Of a stretch of 64,000 nt of DNA, positions 8,415-17,723 are shown piece after piece. The stretch covers positions 1 to 64,000 of the forward strand of contig JAKSRJ010000006.1 in NCBI GenBank assembly GCA_024403715.1, given 5' to 3'. The translations under genes were made by a program, and so were the position numbers. Position 1 is the stretch's first letter; each line of letters starts with the position of its first letter. The notes beneath the pieces were generated by a model. It was not told where the DNA came from and did no database searches. It saw only the letters and a program-made list of their open reading frames with translations. The DNA is from Saccharofermentans sp. GTDB lineage: Bacteria > Bacillota > Clostridia > Saccharofermentanales > Saccharofermentanaceae.

Positions 8415-10100
8415 ATGGAAGGAAACGATAAAAATTCTTTATTAGAGCAAGACAATCAAGAAAAACAAACATCTGATGATAAGAAGGTCGATGCAAAAAA
8501 AATCGTTTATGGTGTTAAAAAGAAAGATGACTTTGAATTCAATCCTGAAACACCTTTTGGAACGGTTGAAATAAATGCATTCAAGCCACAGGGATGGCAA
8601 AATCAAGACGAATCATTTTCCGTCTTTTCTGGTAATGCCAAGAAGTGTCCAGGTTGTGGATCTAATCTTAAATTTAACGTAGAGGCTGGTCAGCTTCTCT
8701 GTAATAGCTGTGGTAATGTCTATGATGCAGATTCCATGAATATGGTTGGATCCTTATCTCTAGATAATCCAGAGATTGACTATGAGACTGAAGATGATAT
8801 CGATTATAACGATCGTTCCCTTTCTGAAGTTGTATGTAATTCATGTGGATCTCAGATAGTAACAGACTCAAACACAGCATCAACAATGTGCCCTTTCTGT
8901 GGTTCGCCTATGCTCGTTATGAGGAAACTCACACGACAGTTTAAACCTGATGCAATTCTGCCTTTCGAGTTTGGTAAGGAAGAAGCCATTAAGAAATTCA
9001 CGGAATACGTTACTAGCGTGCCACATGTACCAGCTGCCTTTAAATCAAAGAATATTATTAATAAGATACAGGGAGTTTATGTGCCTTTCTGGATTATCTC
9101 TTCTGATGTTCATATGGACATTGGTGGAAATGCTTTTTATGTAATTGATGGTAGCCCACAATTTGACAAAGTTAAGCATGAAGAAGTCGGTAATCACGCT
9201 ATGTGCGCTCCTGTTGACGGAATTATTGATTTTGGCCTTAAAAATATTCCATTTGATGGTTCTAAGAAGATTTCAAACCGCCTTATGGAAGCCGTTGAGC
9301 CGTTTGATTTGAGTAAACTTGTTCCTTTCTCAACATCATATCTACATGGCTATTCAGCTGAAAAATACGATTCACAACCAAAAGATATGTACGACCGAAT
9401 TCGTAAAAGAATGGATTATTATTCCCACGCGGTTGCCGAAAAAGTGCAGTTTGAAGATTGCGATTACTTCGAGTATAACTCTTTATATACTATGATTAAG
9501 TATTCAAACTATAAGATAATTTATTGCTTGCTCCCTATTTGGTTTTTAAATGTTAAATATGAAGACAAGAACTATCAGTTTGCTATTAATGGCGAATCTG
9601 GTGAGGTTTGTGGTGCAATTCCGTATTCTAGATTCTGGGAAACTATCTATGATTTAAGGCAAAAAATGCAATCATCCTCATTGTTAATCCTTAGATCTGT
9701 TCGCGAGATGGTAGCTATTGGATGTGCATCAGGAATGACATTCCTCTATATAGCATTCCGTCTGTTTGCTGACTCCCATAATAGTATTGGTAGATCAATT
9801 TCAGTAATAATGCTTTGTATAGCGATTCTGCTTATGGCCGGAGGCACCGTACTTCCTGCTTTAATGGCTTCTGCAGAGAAGAATGCACGTAACAAGGTTG
9901 AAGGTACAAAAAACCCTCACGTATTAGACAAAAAGCCAGATGTATCTTTCTACTACGACACAACCCAACGAATAGTTGCTAAGAAAAAGCTTACTGCTGG
10001 AGGCGTCGCTGGTATCAGTATGGGAAAGAAGATAATTGATTCTTCAGGCAATTATGACAGAGGATATCAGTTTTCACAGGGTAACAAGAACTTATGGTGA
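8415..10100 (+). CDS. Double zinc-ribbon membrane protein of unknown function
   Basis: 561 residues. A charged N-terminal tail of about 70 residues is followed by two zinc ribbons (CPGC...CNSC near 80-102 and CNSC...CPFC near 142-165). A soluble core follows (FEFGKEEA, YVPFWII, LLPIWFLNVKY), then two membrane segments around 440-480 and a Lys/Gly-rich tail. The ribbon-plus-core architecture matches the protein at 6005-7207. The start has a TTAGGAGG ribosome binding site. The function is unknown; rubredoxin-like ribbons next to membrane helices suggest a membrane-associated scaffold, but that is a guess. Its stop overlaps the phosphoesterase start. Confidence 0.75.
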   Translation: MEGNDKNSLLEQDNQEKQTSDDKKVDAKKIVYGVKKKDDFEFNPETPFGTVEINAFKPQGWQNQDESFSVFSGNAKKCPGCGSNLKFNVEAGQLLCNSCGNVYDADSMNMVGSLSLDNPEIDYETEDDIDYNDRSLSEVVCNSCGSQIVTDSNTASTMCPFCGSPMLVMRKLTRQFKPDAILPFEFGKEEAIKKFTEYVTSVPHVPAAFKSKNIINKIQGVYVPFWIISSDVHMDIGGNAFYVIDGSPQFDKVKHEEVGNHAMCAPVDGIIDFGLKNIPFDGSKKISNRLMEAVEPFDLSKLVPFSTSYLHGYSAEKYDSQPKDMYDRIRKRMDYYSHAVAEKVQFEDCDYFEYNSLYTMIKYSNYKIIYCLLPIWFLNVKYEDKNYQFAINGESGEVCGAIPYSRFWETIYDLRQKMQSSSLLILRSVREMVAIGCASGMTFLYIAFRLFADSHNSIGRSISVIMLCIAILLMAGGTVLPALMASAEKNARNKVEGTKNPHVLDKKPDVSFYYDTTQRIVAKKKLTAGGVAGISMGKKIIDSSGNYDRGYQFSQGNKNLW

Positions 10101-10618
10101 TGAAGGTATTAATTACAAGTGATTCTCATGGCAATACGGATCTTCTCCTCTCTATAATAAAAGAGGAGAAACCTGACTTTTTCATTCATCTTGGTGATAT
10201 AGAGGATGATATAAGCCTCGTAGAAAAAGAGCTTGGTGTACCTCGTACACCGTGTGTGTTTATTAAGGGTAATTGTGATTATAGCAGTCAAGGAGAACTT
10301 AAGAATAACGCTGTATTCAGACTTGGTGGACACAAGTTTTACTGTTGTCATGGACACTTAGAGCATGTTAACTATAGCCTTAACAGCCTACTTTTAAGCG
10401 CAGCGAAAAAAGAGTGTGACATCGCACTTTATGGGCATACACACGTGCCCCATGATGAATTTTTGATGGTGCCTTTCGACGGGTCTATGGTGCATATAAT
10501 CAACCCTGGAAGTGTAGCTAGGCCTAGAGGTGGATCATCAAGGTCATATGCAATTATGACCATCAAAAACGATGGAGCATATGATGTTGAATTTAAGACT
10601 CCATCACTGGAAGCTTAA
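10094..10618 (+). CDS. YfcE/MJ0936-type metallophosphoesterase
   Basis: A 174-residue protein with the complete calcineurin-like metal-binding set: SDSHG at the N-terminus, HLGDIEDD, IKGNCDY, CCHGHLEH and LYGHTHVPH, then INPGSVARPR. Relatives are cytosolic phosphodiesterases; the physiological substrate is uncertain. The start overlaps the end of the zinc-ribbon gene, either from the ATG at 10094 or by TGATG coupling at 10100. The last 26 bases overlap the convergent EamA transporter gene. Confidence 0.9.
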   Translation: MVMKVLITSDSHGNTDLLLSIIKEEKPDFFIHLGDIEDDISLVEKELGVPRTPCVFIKGNCDYSSQGELKNNAVFRLGGHKFYCCHGHLEHVNYSLNSLLLSAAKKECDIALYGHTHVPHDEFLMVPFDGSMVHIINPGSVARPRGGSSRSYAIMTIKNDGAYDVEFKTPSLEA

Positions 10619-11465
10619 GATTCCAATACCATCTGAAGAACGCCATTCCAAGTACAATTACATAACCGATAATTGAAAGCGCCACTGGTATCTCGTCAAA
10701 GAAGCAGATACCAATTATTGCTGCAAAAATAACCTGTGTATAGTCAAATACAGATATCTCTCTTGCAGGCGCAAATTTATATGCAGAAGTAATAGAGAAC
10801 TGAGCTATCGAAGCAAACAAGCCAGCCATAACTAAATAGAATAATTGCATTCCAGACATAGGCTTATAGTTTATGATAATAAATGGAGTCGCAATACTGC
10901 AGGAAAATAAAGAGAAGCAAAGAACTATAATTGGTGTTCTCTCCTTTAGCTTTCCAAGCTGTCTAACGAAGGTATAAGCAACACCTGCACCAAAACCACC
11001 AGCTACACCCATTAAAGCAGGAAATACTGATACATCCCCTGTAGGCCTTACAATAAAAATAACACCAATAAAAGCAACTATCGTAGATATCACATCAACT
11101 TTGGATGGCTTCTCCTTAAGTAGAATTGCTGACGCAATGATAGCAAAAAATGGGGATAACTTATTAAGCAAATTCGCGTCCGCTAAAGGCAAATTATCAA
11201 TCGCGTAAAAATTACAAAACAACCCCACCGAACCAAAAAGACAGCGCCAAAAAATAAATTTGATGCTTCCCTTTTGAAATTTAAATTTCTCTTCTGAGCG
11301 AATTAGTGTCACTGCAGAAAAAATCGCAGCAAAGGCATTACGGAAAAAGGCCTTCTCCATAACGGGAAGGTCTCCTGAAAATCTAACAAACATTGTCATA
11401 AGGGAAAATCCCATGGCAGCCATAAGGATGCATAGGATTCCCTTCACGTGATTATTAAGTTTCAT
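10593..11465 (-). CDS. EamA/DMT family transporter
   Basis: A 290-residue protein with ten predicted membrane segments arranged as two EamA repeats. Repeat one contains EKAFFRNAFAA and LPLADANLLNKLSPFFA, a hallmark of the drug/metabolite transporter superfamily. Repeat two ends with VFDYTQVIFAAIIGICFFDE. The substrate cannot be predicted. It lies 15 bases downstream of the DUF4236 gene on the same strand. Confidence 0.88.
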   Translation of the reverse strand: MKLNNHVKGILCILMAAMGFSLMTMFVRFSGDLPVMEKAFFRNAFAAIFSAVTLIRSEEKFKFQKGSIKFIFWRCLFGSVGLFCNFYAIDNLPLADANLLNKLSPFFAIIASAILLKEKPSKVDVISTIVAFIGVIFIVRPTGDVSVFPALMGVAGGFGAGVAYTFVRQLGKLKERTPIIVLCFSLFSCSIATPFIIINYKPMSGMQLFYLVMAGLFASIAQFSITSAYKFAPAREISVFDYTQVIFAAIIGICFFDEIPVALSIIGYVIVLGMAFFRWYWNLKLPVMES

Positions 11466-11480
11466 ACATTCCTAACGCTG

Positions 11481-12428
11481 TTAAGAAGGAATAATTCTTT
11501 CTACAGGCTTAAATCCTGTTGTCTTAACAAACTTACAATTGTTCTTAAATCCTGTAATGGCGTCAGAAGGATCAATCATAGCCATATTAAGTGTTAATAG
11601 CTGATCACGCTTAAACTCAACTGACAATAATGTCATCTCCTCCTCATGGCCTGTAGCAGTATTGAGAATTGTATCTACAGCATGCACTACACAAGTCTTA
11701 ACAGGAAGCAAAGCAAAAGTATCTCTTGCTACACGAATCGTTGTACTAGCAACATAATCTTGCATCAAAGCATAGTAATTAGTCTTAGATAATTCCTTCT
11801 CGGAAACCGTTCCATTAGCCTTCAAAGAGTATTCCACTGTTGGAACTATCTCATCAGACTTAACACGGAACTCGACCTCCATAACCTCTGGGTTATCAGT
11901 ACCAACCTCAAAAGAGGATCCAAAATCGAGAAGATCATCAAAAGGCTTAGCAGCATCGATTACCTCAAAATATGTATCGATATCACCAGCCAAAACCTTT
12001 TCTGCAAAAGGCTTAAAATCAGACTGAAGTTCGCCACTATTAACTCTCTCCCAGTCGATATAGCCATCTGTATCCTTATGAACAGACTTAATAGCTTCTA
12101 CATACTCCAAATACTCATTAACCTGTGCCTCGTTTGCTGCAACATCAATATCAGATTCCTTAGTTGCTGCCTTTGAAGCCTTAGCGGATTCCTGCTTACC
12201 CTTATTAGTAACCTTCTCCTTCATTTCCTTGGCAATCTTCTTAGTACTTACCTGCTTTGTATAGTAAATTCCTGTTCCTGGAACACTTAATGTAGTACGA
12301 GCCTGACCTTTACTATTGAGACTCACTCTAGCACCCTTAACACCAGTGCTTACGCCTACGCCTGACTTGCTTAAATTGAGCTTAACGCCAGGAAAAATGT
12401 TGATAGACTTTCTAAAATTAAGTCCCAT
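11481..12428 (-). CDS. DUF4236 domain protein
   Basis: 315 residues. The first 55 or so form the DUF4236 module (FRKSINIFPGVKLNLSKSG followed by Gly/Thr-rich segments ending PGTGIYYT). A Lys/Glu-rich stretch follows, then a domain of about 220 residues without a family I recognise. In other bacteria DUF4236 sits at the N-terminus of varied proteins, and its role is unknown. A clear AGGATT-type ribosome binding site precedes the ATG. The gene faces away from the Sel1-like gene, with a 10-base inverted repeat in between. Confidence 0.75.
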   Translation of the reverse strand: MGLNFRKSINIFPGVKLNLSKSGVGVSTGVKGARVSLNSKGQARTTLSVPGTGIYYTKQVSTKKIAKEMKEKVTNKGKQESAKASKAATKESDIDVAANEAQVNEYLEYVEAIKSVHKDTDGYIDWERVNSGELQSDFKPFAEKVLAGDIDTYFEVIDAAKPFDDLLDFGSSFEVGTDNPEVMEVEFRVKSDEIVPTVEYSLKANGTVSEKELSKTNYYALMQDYVASTTIRVARDTFALLPVKTCVVHAVDTILNTATGHEEEMTLLSVEFKRDQLLTLNMAMIDPSDAITGFKNNCKFVKTTGFKPVERIIPS

Positions 12429-12474
12429 AATAGAATCCTCCCAAAAAGATACATAAACTTTACTATTACCAATA

Positions 12475-12523
12475 TATTCTACTACACTACACGCACGTAA
12501 AAAGGTAAAATTTTAGTAGAATA
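12475..12523. repeat. Inverted repeat between divergent genes
   Basis: TATTCTACTA (12475-12484) and its exact reverse complement (12514-12523) are separated by 29 bases in the only gap between the divergent genes at 12428 and 12540. It could be an operator for both promoters. No regulator can be named. Confidence 0.35.
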
Positions 12524-12539
12524 AAAAATCGGTAAGCAT

Positions 12540-14129
12540 ATGAGAACTATTAAAGTATCAAAAGAATCATTAGAATCATTCGCACTATTTGATATGAGGT
12601 GGTATGACATAACCCTCCTCCCACTTTCTATGGCAAACGACGTAAAAATCGTATGTGATAGTTTTATTGAGTTCACTCTTGATGACATGGCGGAAGTTTT
12701 AGAAAAGGTTATTGATCGAGATACAAAATCGGCAGACTTTTTCCTTACTTGGTTTGAGCCTATGATTCTTCATTTTTATGACAATCTAAGTCTTAACGAA
12801 CTATTTGGCGATACCCCAGGCTCTATTGCCAATTACAGACAGACTTATATGCCTCAAACTGATGACGAACTTTTACGATGGATTATTTCCTATCTATTTA
12901 ATTTGTATCAGGATATGGAAGCGATAATGCTAGCCACATATGCCAAGGACTATATCTGTGCCCAGGACTTACTTGATATGATTGATATTCAACAAGGAGA
13001 AGTTATGTTTCCTGTTGAACGCAGACACTATATCGATCAAATTAAGCAGGATTATATTCACGAACTAGATAATGACCTAATACTTAGAGAAGCTGATAAG
13101 GGAACAAAACTCCTATTCAAGAAATATGTAAACGAGCTTGCTGATAAAGGCGATATGGATGCCTTAAGAATCAAGGGTTATGCCTTAAGCGGTGGTAATT
13201 CTGTATTTAAATGTGATTGGAAAGAAGCAGTAAACTGTCTTGAGATTTTATGGCGAGATGGCGGAATAGGGTATGCTGCAAATTCGTTAGGTTACATCTA
13301 TTTTGATGGCAGATTATCAGATGGAAAACCAGATTATGAGAATGCATTTAAGTATTTTTCTATAGGTCATTCTTTTGGAGTATTTGAATCTACATTAAAA
13401 CTGTCAGAAATGTATCTTAACGGACATTATGTAGCACGTAATATAAACATCGCTGGCAACCTAATTGAGAACGTATATAACGATAAGAGAAAAGAATTTG
13501 AAGAAGGTTGCTTTGACGGAAATTTTGCTGAAGCCGCACTTCGTATGGGAGAAATACAACTGGCAACCACCAGCCTCTCGCCTGAATTTGAAAAGTTTGC
13601 AAGAATACATGCTTATGGCTTCTTCTTACAAGCAGAATTTGCTATCGCTTTAAGGCAGCAGTTTGCCCCTATTCAGACTGATAAACAACTATTAGAATCC
13701 ACTGTAAAAAAATCGGAAGAACTAGCTACTAATTACAAAGTGTATAAACGTTCTTATCATAGTGATTTCCCCGGTCCTCTTCAGGATTTTGTAAGAGCTA
13801 GAAGCAACGACAAATTCATACTTAATCTCAAACCATATAAGAATGGAAAAGTTAAGATTGAAGCAAAAAGACTTCCAACTAAGGGAAGTTCTAGATCTGC
13901 TTATACTCTACTTACTTATAGAGAATTTTGTTGTTGCTCGTTAGCTGATTCATTAAGCGTAACAGCTGAAAACGCTTGCTATAGATTAACAAAAAATGCC
14001 GTGCATTTTGACGATTTAACTGTTGATAAACTGAACGATAAACGAGTAAGAATCAACTTCTTATTGGAGGATTCTCAGGTAGCTTATGTTGAAGCGGATT
14101 CATTTTTAATCAGTAAACCTCAAAAGTAG
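12540..14129 (+). CDS. Hypothetical cytoplasmic protein with Sel1-like repeats
   Basis: 529 residues, no signal peptide and no membrane segment. Residues about 200-300 read as two or three helical Sel1/TPR-type units (GDMDALRIKGYALSGG, YAANSLGYIYFDG, FESTLKLSEMYLNGHYV). Sel1 repeats are usually protein-interaction scaffolds. The flanking regions match no family I can name. The C-terminal 120 residues are rich in beta-type sequence. Twelve bases separate it from the downstream LysR gene. Confidence 0.65.
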   Translation: MRTIKVSKESLESFALFDMRWYDITLLPLSMANDVKIVCDSFIEFTLDDMAEVLEKVIDRDTKSADFFLTWFEPMILHFYDNLSLNELFGDTPGSIANYRQTYMPQTDDELLRWIISYLFNLYQDMEAIMLATYAKDYICAQDLLDMIDIQQGEVMFPVERRHYIDQIKQDYIHELDNDLILREADKGTKLLFKKYVNELADKGDMDALRIKGYALSGGNSVFKCDWKEAVNCLEILWRDGGIGYAANSLGYIYFDGRLSDGKPDYENAFKYFSIGHSFGVFESTLKLSEMYLNGHYVARNINIAGNLIENVYNDKRKEFEEGCFDGNFAEAALRMGEIQLATTSLSPEFEKFARIHAYGFFLQAEFAIALRQQFAPIQTDKQLLESTVKKSEELATNYKVYKRSYHSDFPGPLQDFVRARSNDKFILNLKPYKNGKVKIEAKRLPTKGSSRSAYTLLTYREFCCCSLADSLSVTAENACYRLTKNAVHFDDLTVDKLNDKRVRINFLLEDSQVAYVEADSFLISKPQK

Positions 14130-14141
14130 TATTGGAGTTAT

Positions 14142-15011
14142 ATGACATCTAACGAGTATTACTTTTTTAAGGCTGTTGAAGTACATGACATAAAGAAGGC
14201 TGCCGTCATCCTTAATGTTAACGAAGATACCATTAACAAAGCCATCGCCAAACTCGAAAAAGACTACAACTGTACGTTATACATTCGTAAGTCAAAACCA
14301 CTGCGTTTAACTCCTGCAGGTCAACTTCTTTATGAATATCTGAAAACGGTTATACAGCTAAACCAAAAGTTAATACAAGATATCCAAGGCAGTGATAATG
14401 GTCATATTAATATCGGAATATCCTATCCTGCTAGCTGGTCAATAGTTAATATTCTACAAGAGACATTTGCAGTAAAACATCCTATTGCCAAAATACAAAC
14501 TAGACGTCTTTATGGTACTAATATAATTGCTTCTTTAAAAGAAGGATTGGTTGATTTTGTGGTCTCACCTCATAGTATTTATGTAGAAGGTTTCCCTCAG
14601 ATTGCTGCAATTACAAATATCAAATGGGGAATCGTAATTCCTTCTGGTATGCCACAAGCAGATTTAGGTAGCATCGACTCAGAAGCTATCCATAATTTAG
14701 AATACGTAGTTCCTTCTGATCCTTCAATTCTCAATCAGTTAGAAAACCATCTAGGAATCAAGCTAGATAATCCATATGGAACTTATGACTCATCAGAAGA
14801 TTTATTAGGCATGTTATTAGATGGATTTGGGGCTGGCTTTACAACATCAAATGACAGAGGATTATTTGAAAGTAGTGATATGTCTTTCATACAACTCAAG
14901 CCTATTTTTAATACTCAATTCTATGTATATTCCAAAGATTACAATGCTCTCGATTGCTTTGGTCAGGAATTCTACGACAGTATTAAAGATAAAACTATTT
15001 CCTACTATTAG
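14142..15011 (+). CDS. LysR family transcriptional regulator
   Basis: A 289-residue protein. The N-terminal 60 residues form a winged helix-turn-helix of LysR type (FFKAVEVHDIKKAAVILNV, then INKAIAKLEKDYNCTLYIR and LRLTPAGQLLYEY). The rest is a periplasmic-binding-like effector domain. The ribosome binding site is TTGGAG. It follows the Sel1-like gene by 12 bases. No divergent target gene adjoins it, so its regulon is not predictable here. Confidence 0.85.
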   Translation: MTSNEYYFFKAVEVHDIKKAAVILNVNEDTINKAIAKLEKDYNCTLYIRKSKPLRLTPAGQLLYEYLKTVIQLNQKLIQDIQGSDNGHINIGISYPASWSIVNILQETFAVKHPIAKIQTRRLYGTNIIASLKEGLVDFVVSPHSIYVEGFPQIAAITNIKWGIVIPSGMPQADLGSIDSEAIHNLEYVVPSDPSILNQLENHLGIKLDNPYGTYDSSEDLLGMLLDGFGAGFTTSNDRGLFESSDMSFIQLKPIFNTQFYVYSKDYNALDCFGQEFYDSIKDKTISYY

Positions 15012-15013
15012 CT

Positions 15014-15793
15014 TTAGATTAACTTTAAGTAAGATAATGCGTTATATATGCCATTATCATCTAATGTGGTTGTCACATAATCAGCGCTTTCCTTAGCCTT
15101 TGGGGCTCCATTACCCATAGCTACTGATAAGCCGGCAACACTGAACATATCTAAATCGTTGATTGAATCACCTATCGCTATGGTATCTGCCATATCTATC
15201 TTAAGTAAATCACAAAGCTTACGTATTCCAGTTCCCTTATCAAAGCCTTTAGGAACAACTTCAACTATTACATCATTATGAAGTATAAAATCAAAGTCAT
15301 TCTCGAGTTCTTTAAAGCAAGCTACCTTGTCGCATCCTGTCATGTCACTGGAGAACTTATTAATTCTCCATTTGCCGTAGTTATCTTTTATAGACTTACG
15401 TGTATCCCCTAAGTCATTCATAACCTTTTTACCATATGGATCGTCTTTAAAATCTTCATATTACATATAAAGACACTCTGGGCCCTCGAGGATGCTTCTA
15501 AATCCATATCTGCTTGTAATGTCGATTGCCCGAGTAGCTAAGTTTTCTGGAATCAAGTTCTCAAATATAACTTCGCCATCGATTTCAATATGTGTGCCAC
15601 AACCAGCTATAATCCCGTTAAATGGCAATGATAAAAGCTGAGGAGCCGTTATATATCCTCTTGTTCTTCCCGTGTTAATATAAGCTTTGTGACCGTTCTC
15701 ACGAAGCTTATATATTGCATCAATTGTGCTTTGCGGAATAACACTTCTTCTATCCCATAAAGTTCCATCTATGTCGAAGAAAACGTGCTTCAA
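15014..15793 (-). pseudogene. Cof-type HAD phosphatase interrupted by an in-frame TAA
   Basis: Two reading-frame pieces of the same frame encode one HAD hydrolase. The first (15793 to 15461) carries motif I FDIDGTLWDRR and ends at a TAA. Translation then continues in the same frame for 13 open codons (YEDFKDDPYGKKV) into the second piece (to 15014), which has the motif III lysine in KGTGIRKL and motif IV IGDSINDLDMF. Without the stop the protein would be about 259 residues, normal for the Cof family. The cap domain is the part interrupted. The first codon overlaps the end of the EAL gene by four bases. Either a true nonsense mutation or a base-calling error. Confidence 0.85.
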
Positions 15794-17208
15794 AGATACT
15801 CCTCAGAAACTGGCAAAGTACCGGCCTGTATTTTTACAAGTGCATCCTTAAGAGGCATAGGCTTACCAAATAGATATCCCTGAAGTCTCTCACAGCCGAT
15901 AGACTTCAAATATTCTGCTTGCTCCATAGTCTCTACGCCTTCTGTAAGAGTATGCATTCCAAGATCATTTGCAAGGCTAACTACATTTTTAAGTACAGCC
16001 TTTGTCTTTTCCGGCTTCTCGTAAAAGCTTGAGAGGAACACCATATCTATCTTCATAACGTCGAAAGCAAAATCCTTCAACACATTAAGAGATGAGTAAC
16101 CTGAACCAAAATCATCGAGCCATAGAGGGAATCCAAGTCGCTTCAATTCATCAAGATCTTTATGAAGAGAATCTAAGTTATCGGACAAAGCAGATTCTGT
16201 TACCTCTACGTGAATCATATGGTGAGGAACCTTATAGCGCTCCGTACACTGGACTAACAAAGAAACTACATCTGTAAGTTCAAAATCAAGGCGTGAGAAA
16301 TTAAGTGATACAGGTACTGCTGGACGGCCATTATCAAGGAGCCATCTAATATCACGGCATACAGTCTCGATAACTACCATATCAACCTTATGAACCTGAT
16401 GGTATTCCTCTAACACAGGAATAAACAAAGGTGTCGGAATAAAACCATGCTTTCTGTCTTCCCACTTTGTCAGGGCCTCATAACCACAAAGTTTTCTATC
16501 CTTAGACCAACATACTGGTTGATAGAAAACCTTAATATCACCTCGATCGATAGCAGTATCTACGTTATTAACAATGTACTGTCGCATCGTGAACTTGTTA
16601 TCGAGGTCAGTATCGTATTCACAGTAATCTCGATCGTAATGTTTCTTAATAGAAGTACATGCGTATCTAGCCTTATCACATGCAGCAGCAGGGTCAGTTA
16701 GCCGTATTCTAACAGGGTATCCTCCAGCCTTAAGACCTGTCTGGGTATCAAAGCCCATATCATAGATATATGATCTAATCTCTGCGAGTTTTTCTTCAAC
16801 CTTATATTTTCCACATAAAACTACGAAGTGATCGTCGCCCTGACGTGCAACTAGGCCATCGTAGAAGGTATCTATAATCTTACTTGCAATCTTTTTTAAA
16901 AATGAATTTCCAGCCTCAAAACCATACCTCTCATTAAGAGGTCTGAAGTTCTCTATATCCAAGTATAGGAAAATCATTGAGCGATAATTAGTCTCAGGAT
17001 CAGATAATATCTCAGATGCTCTTTTTCTGAAGAAACCCATGTTAGCTGTGTCGGTTAACTCATCCTTAACAGCTGAATCAGATTGAATTCTATTGACAAT
17101 AACAGGTTGGTCTTCCACACCTAACCAACGCTTAAGCCTATCTCTAAGCACATCCTTAAGCGTCTTACGGGGAGCTTTATTCAGCTTGTCGCCTGCTTCT
17201 CGTCCCAA
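15790..17208 (-). CDS. Degenerate GGDEF plus intact-looking EAL domain protein (c-di-GMP phosphodiesterase)
   Basis: 472 residues without membrane segments. Residues about 55-190 form a GGDEF domain whose signature is changed to RQGDDHF, so cyclase activity is unlikely; it may bind GTP and regulate. Residues about 210-465 form an EAL domain with GYEALTKW, NFSRLDFE, EVTESAL, DDFGSGYSSLNVLK, the lysine of KIDMVF, TEGVET and QGYLFGKPM. These are the expected catalytic residues for c-di-GMP hydrolysis to pGpG. Its start overlaps the end of nrdG by 28 bases, so it appears co-transcribed with the anaerobic reductase genes. Confidence 0.85.
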   Translation of the reverse strand: MGREAGDKLNKAPRKTLKDVLRDRLKRWLGVEDQPVIVNRIQSDSAVKDELTDTANMGFFRKRASEILSDPETNYRSMIFLYLDIENFRPLNERYGFEAGNSFLKKIASKIIDTFYDGLVARQGDDHFVVLCGKYKVEEKLAEIRSYIYDMGFDTQTGLKAGGYPVRIRLTDPAAACDKARYACTSIKKHYDRDYCEYDTDLDNKFTMRQYIVNNVDTAIDRGDIKVFYQPVCWSKDRKLCGYEALTKWEDRKHGFIPTPLFIPVLEEYHQVHKVDMVVIETVCRDIRWLLDNGRPAVPVSLNFSRLDFELTDVVSLLVQCTERYKVPHHMIHVEVTESALSDNLDSLHKDLDELKRLGFPLWLDDFGSGYSSLNVLKDFAFDVMKIDMVFLSSFYEKPEKTKAVLKNVVSLANDLGMHTLTEGVETMEQAEYLKSIGCERLQGYLFGKPMPLKDALVKIQAGTLPVSEEYL

Positions 17209-17720
17209 AGTGTGGTTTCACCCCTAGTCCTCGTAATATTCATGTCTATTATACGCTGATTTGAAGAACCACGGTACTTCAAAGTGATATCCTTTTTAGA
17301 AAGTTCAAATTTACCATCAACCAAGACATCAATCCTGGACAAAAACTCGTCAGTCACTTCACATCTTGAGCGACTTCCATCAACGAGTAATTCTTCATCT
17401 AATCTAAATCCAGTAAAAACCCAAAGATTTTTATTAGGGAATTTTTCTTTATATCTCTTAACAAATGGGACTAATGCACGCTGATTAGATGGCTCCATAG
17501 GTTCGCCACCAAGAAGAGTTAATCCCTTGATATAGCTATGATCAAGCATCTTAAAAATTTGCTCTTCTGTATCTAATGTAAATTCCTGACCAAACTTAAA
17601 ATCCCATGTTTCCGGCTGAAAGCAACCTTCACAGCAATTAGTGCAACCTGAAACGAAGAGCGTTACTCTAACTCCCGTTCCATTCGCTATATCACAATCG
17701 TGGATAGTACTATAGTACAT
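17181..17720 (-). CDS. nrdG: Anaerobic ribonucleotide reductase activating protein (radical SAM)
   Basis: A 179-residue radical-SAM enzyme that generates the glycyl radical on NrdD. The iron-sulfur cluster motif CxxxCxxC is present as CTNCCEGC near residue 30, followed by FQPETW, and the SAM-binding LLGGEPM follows. The C-terminal part beyond the domain is slightly extended. It begins three bases after nrdD, the standard operon order for class III ribonucleotide reductase. Confidence 0.95.
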   Translation of the reverse strand: MYYSTIHDCDIANGTGVRVTLFVSGCTNCCEGCFQPETWDFKFGQEFTLDTEEQIFKMLDHSYIKGLTLLGGEPMEPSNQRALVPFVKRYKEKFPNKNLWVFTGFRLDEELLVDGSRSRCEVTDEFLSRIDVLVDGKFELSKKDITLKYRGSSNQRIIDMNITRTRGETTLWDEKQATS

Positions 17721-17723
17721 AAA

